From assembly GCF_001552195.1 (NCBI RefSeq), contig NZ_BCQS01000008.1:186001-250000 (forward strand): 64,000 nucleotides of DNA, written 5' to 3'. A program made the position numbers and the translations under genes. This DNA is from Actinomadura latina NBRC 106108 (lineage in GTDB: Bacteria > Actinomycetota > Actinomycetes > Streptosporangiales > Streptosporangiaceae). Under the pieces are notes generated by a model. The model was given only the letters and a program-made list of their open reading frames with translations. It made no database searches and was not told where the DNA came from. Below, piece after piece: positions 1 to 7,631 of the stretch (its first letter is position 1; the number at the start of each line of letters is the position of its first letter).

Positions 1-411
1 GGCGACGACCTGCTCAAATGCGTCGAGGGCTTCGACGAGCGGATCGTGGACATCACTTGCGGCCTCGACCTCGCCACCGTCAACTGCCGCGCGGTCTACG
101 ACATCGACCCCGTCGACACCTGGCACTCCGACTCCGTCGTCCTCGTCGGCGACGCGGCCCACTCGATGCTGCACCACCAGGGGCAGGGCGCGAACTCGGC
201 GATCCTGGACGCCGGCGCCCTCGCCGACTCCCTCAAGGAGGCCGGCTCCGTCAAGGAGGCGCTGGCGCACTACCAGGCCGTCCGCAAGCCGGTGACCGAC
301 GAGCTGCAGCGGATCTCCCGCCAGGGCTGGACGGAGGACGAGATCAACGACGTCTTCCCGGGCCAGAAGCCCGCGTCCCAGCAGGCCGCGTCCCAGCAGC
401 GGGAGGGCTGA
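1..411 (+). CDS. FAD-dependent aromatic hydroxylase-type monooxygenase, C-terminal part
   Basis: Only the end of the gene is present; it is open at the left edge and stops at 409-411. The visible part holds the second FAD-binding motif of the para-hydroxybenzoate-hydroxylase class, VVLVGDAAHSMLHHQGQGAN, in which the Asp contacts the FAD ribityl chain. A short C-terminal helix follows, and the tail carries a small duplication (ASQQAASQQ). The family inserts one oxygen atom into aromatic or polyketide-like substrates using NAD(P)H. The next gene starts 4 nt later, so it is the upstream member of a catabolic operon with three hydrolases. The substrate is unknown. Confidence 0.85.
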   Translation, partial: GDDLLKCVEGFDERIVDITCGLDLATVNCRAVYDIDPVDTWHSDSVVLVGDAAHSMLHHQGQGANSAILDAGALADSLKEAGSVKEALAHYQAVRKPVTDELQRISRQGWTEDEINDVFPGQKPASQQAASQQREG

Positions 412-415
412 CGCC

Positions 416-1336
416 ATGCCGCTGCACCCCGACATCGCCCGGGCCCTCGCCGCGATGCCGGCGCCGCCTCCCGGTCCGCTGGACCCGGAGGCGATGCGCG
501 CCGGCGAAGAGGCCCAGGTCCCGCCGGTGGCCGACCGCCTGCCGCTGCACTCCGTCCAGGACCTCACGGCGAAGACCGACGCCGGCGAGGTACCGGTGCG
601 GGTCTACACGCCGGCCGAGGCCGGCGCGTACGGCCTGCTGGTCTACTTCCACGGCGGTGCGTTCTTCCTCGGCAGCCTTGAGACGCATGACCACGTCGCG
701 CGCGCGCTGGCCAAGGAGACCGGGCTCAAGGTCGTCTCCGTCGGGTACCGGCGGGCGCCCGAGCACGCCTTCCCGGCCGGCCTGGACGACTGCTACGCCG
801 CCGTCCGCTGGGCCGCCGAGAACGGCGACTCCCTGGGCTGGGACGGCACGACGCTGGCCATCGCCGGCGACAGCTCCGGCGGCACGTTCGTCGCCGTGGT
901 CGCCGCCATGGCGCACGACGACGGCTTCGACCGGATCACCCACCAGGTGATGTTCTACCCGTCGCTCGACCTGGACTTCGACGTCGACCGCTACGCGTCG
1001 CTGCGCGAGAACGCCGTCGGCCACGGGCTGGAGACGGCCGGGCTGAAGCCGTTCAACGCCTTCTACATCGACAGCGGCGCCGACCCGGCGGACCCCCGCG
1101 TCTCCCCGGTCAAGCGGGCGGACCTCACCGGGCTGCCGCCCGCGCTGATCATCACCGGCGAGCTCGACCCGCTGCGGGACGAGGGCGAACTCTACGGGCG
1201 GCGGCTGAGCGGCGCCGGCGTGGACGCGACCGTCAGCCGGTACGCGGGCGCCGGGCACGGGTTCGTGCAGCACTTCTCGTGGATCCCGGAGTACCACCGG
1301 GCCTACGAGGAGACCTGCGACTTCCTCGCGCGCTGA
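416..1336 (+). CDS. alpha/beta hydrolase (HSL family esterase)
   Basis: A 306-residue cytoplasmic hydrolase of the hormone-sensitive-lipase type (alpha/beta hydrolase fold-3). The oxyanion-hole HGG motif lies at residues 79-81 and the nucleophile motif GDSSGG at 151-156, with Ser153 as the predicted nucleophile. The acid is probably in the DPLRDEGE segment and the His in GAGHGF near the end. Length and motif order are normal for the family. It starts 4 nt after the flavin monooxygenase and is followed by two more hydrolases, so it probably cleaves an ester or lactone made by the oxygenase. The exact substrate cannot be told from sequence. Confidence 0.9.
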   Translation: MPLHPDIARALAAMPAPPPGPLDPEAMRAGEEAQVPPVADRLPLHSVQDLTAKTDAGEVPVRVYTPAEAGAYGLLVYFHGGAFFLGSLETHDHVARALAKETGLKVVSVGYRRAPEHAFPAGLDDCYAAVRWAAENGDSLGWDGTTLAIAGDSSGGTFVAVVAAMAHDDGFDRITHQVMFYPSLDLDFDVDRYASLRENAVGHGLETAGLKPFNAFYIDSGADPADPRVSPVKRADLTGLPPALIITGELDPLRDEGELYGRRLSGAGVDATVSRYAGAGHGFVQHFSWIPEYHRAYEETCDFLAR

Positions 1337-1362
1337 CCGCACCGAACCGACGGAGAACCGCC

Positions 1363-2301
1363 ATGTCCGCAGTGAGAGTCCATCCGCTGGTGTCGCCGTG
1401 GGGCCGGTTCGGCCTCTACAGCTTCTTCATCGACGCGCCCGAACCGGCCATCGTCGACACGGGCATCGCGTCGTCGCCCGCCGAGGGGATGGCCCCGGCG
1501 CTGGAGGCCATCGGGCGCAGGATCGAGGACGTCCGCTGGATCCTGCTGACCCACGGCCACATCGACCACGTCGGCGGGGCGCACGCCCTGTGGGAGCTGA
1601 CCGGCCGGCGCGCGCAGGTCGTGATCCACGAGGCCGACGCGCCGCTGCTGCGCTCGCGCCGGGCCCACGTGGACGAGTACCTCGCGGGCCGGGGACGGTA
1701 CCTGAACGACCCCGAGGGCGAGGCCAAGGTGACGGCCGCCGCCAACGCTGTCATCTCCGGCGAGATGGAGCCGACGATGCCGGTCACGGGGGGCGAGACG
1801 ATCTCTCTCGGCGGTGATGTGAGGGTCTCCGTCCACTCGATCCCGGGCCACACGCGGGGGTCGGTCGCCTACGTCATCGACGGCCGGCGCTCGGTGTTCG
1901 CCGGCGACGCCGTCCAGGTGCACGGGGCCGCCAACGGCTTCCCCGGCTTCGAGGACCCGGTCGCCTACCGCGCGAGCCTGGAGTACCTGCGCGACGAGGT
2001 CCGTCCGAGGCACCTCTACCTCGGCCACCCGTACCGCCGCGCCGACGGCACGCCCTACGGCGTCGAGCTCGACGCGGACCAGGCCGGGGAGGCGCTGCGC
2101 GAGAGCCTCGACATCGAGGGCCGGGTCGGGCAGGCGGCCCGCGACTGCCTGTGCGCCGGCCTCCGGGAGACGGACTCCGCGTACTCGCCCTTCGCACCCG
2201 TCGCGCGCGAGACCGGGTACACCGCCGACCCCACGCTGGAGCCGTCGCCGTTCTTCACGTCGATGCACGGCTACCGCATGCAGAAAGGCATCCATGGCTG
2301 A
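1363..2301 (+). CDS. MBL-fold metallo-hydrolase
   Basis: A 312-residue metallo-beta-lactamase-fold hydrolase. The dinuclear metal site is visible as THGHIDH near residue 65, a second ligand His in IPGHTRGS and a bridging Asp in FAGDAV. A C-terminal extension of about 80 residues follows the core. I start at ATG 1363, after a GGAG-containing ribosome site, rather than at an in-frame upstream start inside the preceding gene. The stop overlaps the next gene by 8 bp, which suggests translational coupling. Within the operon it is the second of three hydrolases; lactonase or thioesterase activity is possible but not shown. Confidence 0.88.
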   Translation: MSAVRVHPLVSPWGRFGLYSFFIDAPEPAIVDTGIASSPAEGMAPALEAIGRRIEDVRWILLTHGHIDHVGGAHALWELTGRRAQVVIHEADAPLLRSRRAHVDEYLAGRGRYLNDPEGEAKVTAAANAVISGEMEPTMPVTGGETISLGGDVRVSVHSIPGHTRGSVAYVIDGRRSVFAGDAVQVHGAANGFPGFEDPVAYRASLEYLRDEVRPRHLYLGHPYRRADGTPYGVELDADQAGEALRESLDIEGRVGQAARDCLCAGLRETDSAYSPFAPVARETGYTADPTLEPSPFFTSMHGYRMQKGIHG

Positions 2302-4009
2302 CTTCCAGATCATCCAGGCGGGCCTCGACGAGATCGCCGTCCGCAAGGACCTCCGCGTGCCGATGCGCGACGGCGTCACGCTGATGGCCGACGCCTACCA
2401 GGGTGTCGACGACAGGCCGCGCCCGGCGCTCGTCGCCCTGAGCCCGTACGGCAAGGAGCTGCAGGCCCTCGCGCTGACGACGCCGCCGCAGCGGCGCCCC
2501 AGCCCGATGTGGGACGGCTGCATCGAGGCCGGCGACATCGCGCGCGTCGTCAAGGCGGACTACGTCCACGTCATCGGCGACCTGCGCGGCTCCGGCGCGT
2601 CCGAGGGCGAGCACATCGGCAACTACAACGCCGGCGGCGTCTCCCTCGGCCAGGATGCCCACGACTTCATCGAATGGGTCGCCGCGCAACCCTGGTGCGA
2701 CGGCAGCGTCGGCATGATCGGCATCTCCTACTTCGGCTCGATGCAGGTGCTCGCCGCCGCCGAGCGGCCGCCGAGCCTCAAGGCGATCTTCGTCAGCGGC
2801 GGCCACTACGACTTCTACGAGACCACCTACCACGGCGGCGTCATGTGGTTCATGCCGCGCGCCGCCCGCGAGGGCCGCGGCGGCGACTCCGGCTGGGCCT
2901 TCACCGACCGCGTCAAGTCCCGCATGCTGGAGACGTTCTCCCCGGAGGAGATCAAGGAGCGCGTCGCCCGGCGGCTCCAGGACCCGGACGTCGCCGCCTG
3001 GCCGAACCTCGTCCACGTCCTGCACTACCCGAAGAACCACGAGGCCTGGTTCGACATCGTGATGAACGAGGTCGACGGCGAGTGGTACGAGGAGCGCAAC
3101 CCGGTCACGCTCGCCCCGAACATCGACATCCCGGTGTGGCTCCAGCTCGACCAGGGCCGCGGCTGGACGCTCGACGGCACGATCGAGGTCTTCAACCGCC
3201 TGAAGGGTCCGAAGAAGCTCGACATCGGCCCGTACCCGCCGATGCAGTCGCGGCCCTTCATCGAAGAGCACGACAAGATGCTCCGCTGGTACGACTACTG
3301 GATCAAGGGCATCGACAACGGCGTCATGGACGAGCCCGCGGTCACCGTCTTCGTCGAGGGCGCCCGTGCGCAGGTGACCGGCGCCCAATGGCCGCCCAAG
3401 CCCGTCCGGTACAAGCCGCTCTACCTGCGTCCGCGCCGCAGGCTCTCGTCCGAGCCCGAGCCGATGGGCGCGGAGCACGCCGCCCCGGACGGCTTCTACC
3501 AGGCGCCCCTCACGGTCACCGACAAGGTCGAGATCCTCGACTGGAGCACCGGCCCGTTCGAGGAGCCGACCGAACTGATCGGCACGGGCGCCGCGCACCT
3601 TTTCGCGGAGATCGACCAGGACGACACGAACTTCATCCTGCGCCTGTGGGACGCCGCGCCCGACGGGTCGCGCCAGCTCATCACGACCGGCTACCTCAAG
3701 GCCTCGCACCGCGAACTCGACGAGGAGCGCACCACCGAGGGCGACCCGTACCACCCGCACACCCGCGCCGTCCCCGTGGAGCCCGGGAAGATCGAGGAGT
3801 ACGTGCTGCGGCTCTACCCGTTCGCGGCGACCTTCCGTCCCGGCCACCGCCTGGTCGTGGAACTCTCGAACAACGAGCCGCTGACCGACGCCCACAACGC
3901 CCTGCTGCCGCCGGACGCCTTCCACCTCCCGGTGGGCCGCCCCGTCACCCACAAGATCTACCGCGACGCGGCCCACCCGTCCCGCCTCGTCCTGCCCTTC
4001 ACGACCTGA
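2294..4009 (+). CDS. CocE/NonD family alpha/beta hydrolase
   Basis: A 571-residue protein of the X-Pro dipeptidyl-peptidase/CocE superfamily: an N-terminal alpha/beta hydrolase (about 1-330) with nucleophile motif GISYFG, Ser145 predicted, then a C-terminal jelly-roll-type domain (about 340-570) that in this family caps the active site. Known relatives include cocaine esterase, glutaryl-7-ACA acylase and NonD. The start ATG lies inside the end of the MBL gene. It is the last gene of the 1-4009 operon, which ends about 60 nt before a new promoter region. Probably an acyl-ester or amide hydrolase on the oxygenated substrate. Confidence 0.88.
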   Translation: MADFQIIQAGLDEIAVRKDLRVPMRDGVTLMADAYQGVDDRPRPALVALSPYGKELQALALTTPPQRRPSPMWDGCIEAGDIARVVKADYVHVIGDLRGSGASEGEHIGNYNAGGVSLGQDAHDFIEWVAAQPWCDGSVGMIGISYFGSMQVLAAAERPPSLKAIFVSGGHYDFYETTYHGGVMWFMPRAAREGRGGDSGWAFTDRVKSRMLETFSPEEIKERVARRLQDPDVAAWPNLVHVLHYPKNHEAWFDIVMNEVDGEWYEERNPVTLAPNIDIPVWLQLDQGRGWTLDGTIEVFNRLKGPKKLDIGPYPPMQSRPFIEEHDKMLRWYDYWIKGIDNGVMDEPAVTVFVEGARAQVTGAQWPPKPVRYKPLYLRPRRRLSSEPEPMGAEHAAPDGFYQAPLTVTDKVEILDWSTGPFEEPTELIGTGAAHLFAEIDQDDTNFILRLWDAAPDGSRQLITTGYLKASHRELDEERTTEGDPYHPHTRAVPVEPGKIEEYVLRLYPFAATFRPGHRLVVELSNNEPLTDAHNALLPPDAFHLPVGRPVTHKIYRDAAHPSRLVLPFTT

Positions 4010-4042
4010 GGCGGCCCGCCTCTTGACCGGCCGCGGCCTGGA

Positions 4043-4072
4043 TCATACATTCACTCATAGTTTGTATGAATG
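4043..4072. promoter_or_regulatory. Operator-like nested inverted repeats before the epoxidase-like gene
   Basis: Perfect arms TCATACA (4043-4049) and TGTATGA (4063-4069) are separated by 13 nt, and a second nested pair, CATTCA (4048-4053) and TGAATG (4067-4072), overlaps them. The stretch is AT-rich compared with its surroundings and sits directly before the gene at 4085. The TetR regulator three genes downstream (6749) is the obvious candidate ligand; that assignment is inference. Confidence 0.5.
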
Positions 4073-4084
4073 AAGGGCGGCGGG

Positions 4085-5608
4085 ATGCGACAAGGGACGG
4101 CCGTGGTGCTCGGCGGCAGTGTGGCGGGGCTGTGCGCCGCGGGAGTGCTCGCGAAGCACTTCGCCAAGGTGATCGTCCTGGAGCGGGACGAGCTGCCGCC
4201 CGGCGCGGAGCACCGCCGGGGCGTGCCGCAGAGCAAGCACCCGCACTTCCTGCTCAACTCCGGCCGCCGCGCGATCGGCGAGATCTTCCCCGGTTTCGAG
4301 GAGGCGCTGATCGCCGCCGGCGGCATGCACCTGATGCCGTCGATGGACGCCGCCTACTGCGAGAACGACGGCTGGGCCCCGCGCAAGTCCGGCTCGATGA
4401 CGATGGTCTACAGCTCCCGCGTGCTCATCGAGCGGGTCCTGCGCGAGAAGGTCCGCGAGCTGCCGGCCATCGAGATCCGCGAGGGCGTGACCGTCACGGG
4501 CGTGCGTTCCAGCGGGGGCGGCACCGCGCGGGGCCGCGTCGAGGGCGTCGAGTACCGCACCGCCGGCGAGGACGAGGGCCACCTGCCCGCCGACCTGGTG
4601 GTCGATGCGCTGGGCCGCGGCTCCTCGTCCGTCGACTGGCTCAGCGCGGACGGCTGGGCCGCGCCGCCGGAGAAGACCCTCGACGCCAAGGTCACCTACG
4701 TCTCGCGGTGGTACGACCTGCCGCCCGCCGACCGGCGCCCCGGGTCGTGGTGGTGGCGGCACCTGGTCGTCACCCCGAGCCAGGACACCGGCGACCATCC
4801 CGAAGAGCACGAGTTCCTCAGCAACTTCTTCCCGATCGAAGGCGACCGCGCCATCGTGTGCATGGGGTCGTGGGGCATCGACATGCCGCGCAAGACCGAG
4901 GCGTTCGAGGACGCGGTGGACCGCGTCCGGGCCACGGCCTTCGGGCGTGCGGCCCGCGCCTGCACCCCGACGTCCGAGGTGCACCTGACCCGCTCCACCG
5001 GCAACAAGTGGCGCCGCTTCGACCTGCTCGACGTGCCGCCGATCGGGCTGGTCTGCGTCGGCGACTCGATCTGCGCCTTCAACCCCTTCTACGCCCAGGG
5101 GATGAGCTCGGCCGCCCGCTCCGCGCTCATCCTCGGCGAGGTGCTGGGCAGCCGCGAGGCCCTCGACCTCGCCTTCTTCCGGGAGTTCCTCGCCCGGCAG
5201 AAGAAGTCCCTGGACGTGCCCTGGATGCTCGCGATGGCGCGCGACCAGGCCTACGACTTCGCGACCGGCAGCGAGGTCGCCGCCGCGTGGCGGCGCGGGC
5301 TGGCCGCGCGCCTCAGCTGGCCGATCTTCAACGCCATCAACGCCACCAGCCGCGAGGACGCCTACGTCGAGCGGACGTTCGCCCAGGTGTTCAACCTCGA
5401 CAAGTCGCTCAGGCAGATGGCCGCCGACCCGCGGTTCTGGTTCGGCATCGCGCGCTACAAGCTGCGTCAGCGGCTCGGACGGACGGTCGTGCCCGGCGGT
5501 TTCGACGAGCGGCAGGACCCGCCCGGCACCGACTTCACGGGCTACACCGGCGCGGCGGGCGCGCCGTCCGCCGGAGCCCGCCGCGGCGACGATCTCGTCG
5601 GAACCTGA
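4085..5608 (+). CDS. FAD-dependent oxidoreductase, MonCI/LasC-type epoxidase-like
   Basis: About 507 residues. The N-terminus is a Rossmann FAD motif (VVLGGSVAGLCAAGVL) followed by an ERDELP segment and a GVPQSKHPHFLL motif. This arrangement is shared with the flavin epoxidases MonCI and LasC of polyether biosynthesis and related geranylgeranyl-reductase-like flavoproteins. A second FAD segment, CVGDSICAFNPFYAQGMS, lies past the middle. I start at ATG 4085 because AAGGG at 4072-4077 gives a well-spaced ribosome site; ATGs at 4066 and 4070 lie inside the inverted repeat. No polyketide synthase is visible nearby, so the epoxidase role is only by family resemblance. It forms an operon with a membrane protein and TetR. 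Confidence 0.75.
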   Translation: MRQGTAVVLGGSVAGLCAAGVLAKHFAKVIVLERDELPPGAEHRRGVPQSKHPHFLLNSGRRAIGEIFPGFEEALIAAGGMHLMPSMDAAYCENDGWAPRKSGSMTMVYSSRVLIERVLREKVRELPAIEIREGVTVTGVRSSGGGTARGRVEGVEYRTAGEDEGHLPADLVVDALGRGSSSVDWLSADGWAAPPEKTLDAKVTYVSRWYDLPPADRRPGSWWWRHLVVTPSQDTGDHPEEHEFLSNFFPIEGDRAIVCMGSWGIDMPRKTEAFEDAVDRVRATAFGRAARACTPTSEVHLTRSTGNKWRRFDLLDVPPIGLVCVGDSICAFNPFYAQGMSSAARSALILGEVLGSREALDLAFFREFLARQKKSLDVPWMLAMARDQAYDFATGSEVAAAWRRGLAARLSWPIFNAINATSREDAYVERTFAQVFNLDKSLRQMAADPRFWFGIARYKLRQRLGRTVVPGGFDERQDPPGTDFTGYTGAAGAPSAGARRGDDLVGT

Positions 5609-5622
5609 CCCGGGAGCCGGAC

Positions 5623-6744
5623 ATGGGCCACACCTGCGACTCGGCGGCCGAACGCGTCGCCGAACACCTCGGCTTCTCCTGCCACGGCGCCGAACCCGTG
5701 GTGGACTTCCGCAACCCGTTCGGCCTCGCGAACGGCACCATGCCCGTCCTGGAGCTGCTCATCGTGGGCGGCGCGGTGTTCGCCCTCGTCCACGCGTGGC
5801 GGCGGTGGCGGCGCGACGGCGACCCGGTCAACATCTCGCTGTGGTTCGCCTCGGTCGTCTACCTGGCCGTGATCGAGCCGCCGCTCTACTTCCCCGGCTG
5901 GTTCGGCCTGGAGGAGCACGTCGGGTTCATCTTCTCCCACAACGTGTTCACTGTGCAGTTCATGTACGACCGGCTGCCGCTCTACATCGTGGCCTTCTAC
6001 CCGGCGATCTCGCAGCTCGCCTACGAGCTCGTCCGGGCCCTGGGCGTCTTCGCCCGGCGCGGCCCGCTGCTCGGCTCGGTGGCGGTCGCGTTCGCCTGCC
6101 AGGTCTTCTACGAGATCTTCGACCAGCTCGGGCCGCAGCTGAAGTGGTGGGCGTGGAACCCCGCCAACGAGATGATCAACCAGCCCGCGCTCGCGTCGGT
6201 CCCGATGAACAGCATGCTGCTGTTCGCGTCGGTCTCCTTCGGCGCGATGACCTACCTGGTGGTCCGCCTGACCGGGGGCGGCGACCGCGCGCTCACCGGG
6301 CCGCAGCTCTCCTGGCGCACCGTCCTCGCGGGCGCCGCGACACCGCTGGCGATGATCATCGTGAGCGCGCCCAGCGGCGCCTTCCGCGGCGAGGACGCGC
6401 TCGGGATCCAGCGGGCCGTCCTCTCCGCCGAACTCGCCGCGGTCTGGATCGCCGGCCTCTACCTGCTCGCGGACGCCTGGCGCGCGACGCGCACCGATCC
6501 GGCCCCGGTCGCGTCGCCGCTGTTCGCGCGGACCTACCCGGCGCTGTACCTCGGCGTCCACGTCGTCCTCTGGCTGATCGCGCTGCCGGCGTACCTCGCC
6601 TCGGCCGACGGCGTCACCGAGCAGGGCACGCCGATCGGCAGCCTGTGGTACGCCGCGCTGTGCGCCGTCGCCGCGACCGGCTTCATCCTGGGTGTGCTGC
6701 GCGTCAGCGCGCCGCGACCGGCCGCGGAGCCTGTGGGACCCTAG
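5623..6744 (+). CDS. Multi-pass membrane protein of unknown function
   Basis: A 373-residue integral membrane protein with about eight hydrophobic segments and short basic loops. A Cys-containing amphipathic N-terminus (residues 1-35) precedes the first helix. I do not recognise a named family with certainty; conserved-looking aromatic/charged motifs include HNVFTVQFMYDR and EIFDQLGPQLKWWAWN. It begins 14 nt after the flavoprotein and is followed 4 nt later by a TetR gene, so the three are one transcription unit. A membrane partner for a lipophilic substrate of the flavoprotein is a reasonable guess, not a demonstrated role. Confidence 0.75.
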   Translation: MGHTCDSAAERVAEHLGFSCHGAEPVVDFRNPFGLANGTMPVLELLIVGGAVFALVHAWRRWRRDGDPVNISLWFASVVYLAVIEPPLYFPGWFGLEEHVGFIFSHNVFTVQFMYDRLPLYIVAFYPAISQLAYELVRALGVFARRGPLLGSVAVAFACQVFYEIFDQLGPQLKWWAWNPANEMINQPALASVPMNSMLLFASVSFGAMTYLVVRLTGGGDRALTGPQLSWRTVLAGAATPLAMIIVSAPSGAFRGEDALGIQRAVLSAELAAVWIAGLYLLADAWRATRTDPAPVASPLFARTYPALYLGVHVVLWLIALPAYLASADGVTEQGTPIGSLWYAALCAVAATGFILGVLRVSAPRPAAEPVGP

Positions 6745-6748
6745 AGGC

Positions 6749-7417
6749 ATGGCGCGTCACGGCTGGGGAGGCCGGCCCCCCGCATCGGATGCCGAGGCCC
6801 GGCAGCGCATCGTCGACGCGACCGCCCGCTGCATCGACAGGCACGGCGTGGTGAAGACGACCCTCTCCGATGTCGCGAACGAGCTCGGCGTCACCCGCCA
6901 GACCGTCTACCGCCATTTCAACCGGATCAGCGACATCGTCGGCGAGGTCGCGGCGCAGGGCGCGGAGTCGTTCGTCGACCGGCTGGTCGCCCATCTCCAG
7001 GGGGCCGGCGATCCGGCCGAGGCCGTGGTCGAGGGCATGATGTTCTGCCTGCGGACCATCCCGACCGAGCCGCGGCTGAGCCTGCTCCTGCAGCTCAGCG
7101 ACTCCGCCGCCTTCGGCCGCGGAGCCACCGCCGCGGACGCCGTCGCCTACGGCGCCCGGATGCTGCGGCGCTTCCCCGTCGACTGGGCGGACGCCGGTGT
7201 CGGCGAGGACGACCTCGACGGCCTCGCCGAGATCATCATGCGGCTGCTGACGTCGCTGCTGGAGCACCCGAGCGAACCGCCCCGGGACGAGGCCGACCTC
7301 CGCGCCCTCCTCACCCGCTGGCTCGCCCCCGCGCTGCGCCGGCCGCCGGCGTCCGTACGCCGCTCTCCGAGCCGGCACCCGTCCCCGGAAACGGCCCGGG
7401 TGCCGAACACCCGCTGA
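6749..7417 (+). CDS. TetR family transcriptional regulator
   Basis: A 222-residue regulator. The N-terminal helix-turn-helix spans about residues 18-65, with the typical TLSDVANELGVTRQTVYRHF recognition segment. The C-terminal ligand domain is alpha-helical and not assignable to a ligand. The ATG at 6749 lies 4 nt after the membrane-protein stop, so it is co-transcribed with the genes it may control. The inverted repeat at 4043-4072 is the best candidate operator. A polar Ser/Pro/Arg tail of about 25 residues follows the conserved domain. Confidence 0.9.
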   Translation: MARHGWGGRPPASDAEARQRIVDATARCIDRHGVVKTTLSDVANELGVTRQTVYRHFNRISDIVGEVAAQGAESFVDRLVAHLQGAGDPAEAVVEGMMFCLRTIPTEPRLSLLLQLSDSAAFGRGATAADAVAYGARMLRRFPVDWADAGVGEDDLDGLAEIIMRLLTSLLEHPSEPPRDEADLRALLTRWLAPALRRPPASVRRSPSRHPSPETARVPNTR

Positions 7418-7484
7418 CGGATCCCGGCGCCGGCCGCCGCGGCCTTCGCCGTTCGAGAATCCACGCGTTCTTTGGGGAATGCGG

Positions 7485-7575
7485 TGGAGACCTTTAGCTT
7501 TAATGCTGATCTAAAGGATGATTTTCAGTACGTTGCCGTAAGGCTAATTTGAATTCTTTCGCCGCATGCGAGGAT
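7485..7575 (+). promoter_or_regulatory. AT-rich promoter region with inverted repeat before the catalase/dioxygenase operon
   Basis: In an otherwise very GC-rich sequence this stretch is markedly AT-rich. It contains a perfect 7-bp inverted repeat, CCTTTAG (7491-7497) and CTAAAGG (7511-7517), with 13 nt between the arms. It lies about 115-140 nt before the start of the fusion gene at 7632. The unusual composition and symmetry suggest a regulated promoter with a dimeric repressor or activator site. I cannot place -35/-10 boxes securely. Confidence 0.5.
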
Positions 7576-7631
7576 CGGCGTTGATGGAATGGAGAAATGT
7601 CGGCCGAATGAAATGATCGGCGGGGGGCCGG

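Noticed and set aside
2255..3976. Long minus-strand frame of 573 codons
   Set aside because: Antisense shadow of the CocE/NonD gene, with no motif of its own.
4066..5622. N-terminal extension of the membrane-protein frame from 4066
   Set aside because: The frame runs through the flavoprotein gene in a different register; ATG 5623 begins the conserved hydrophobic protein.
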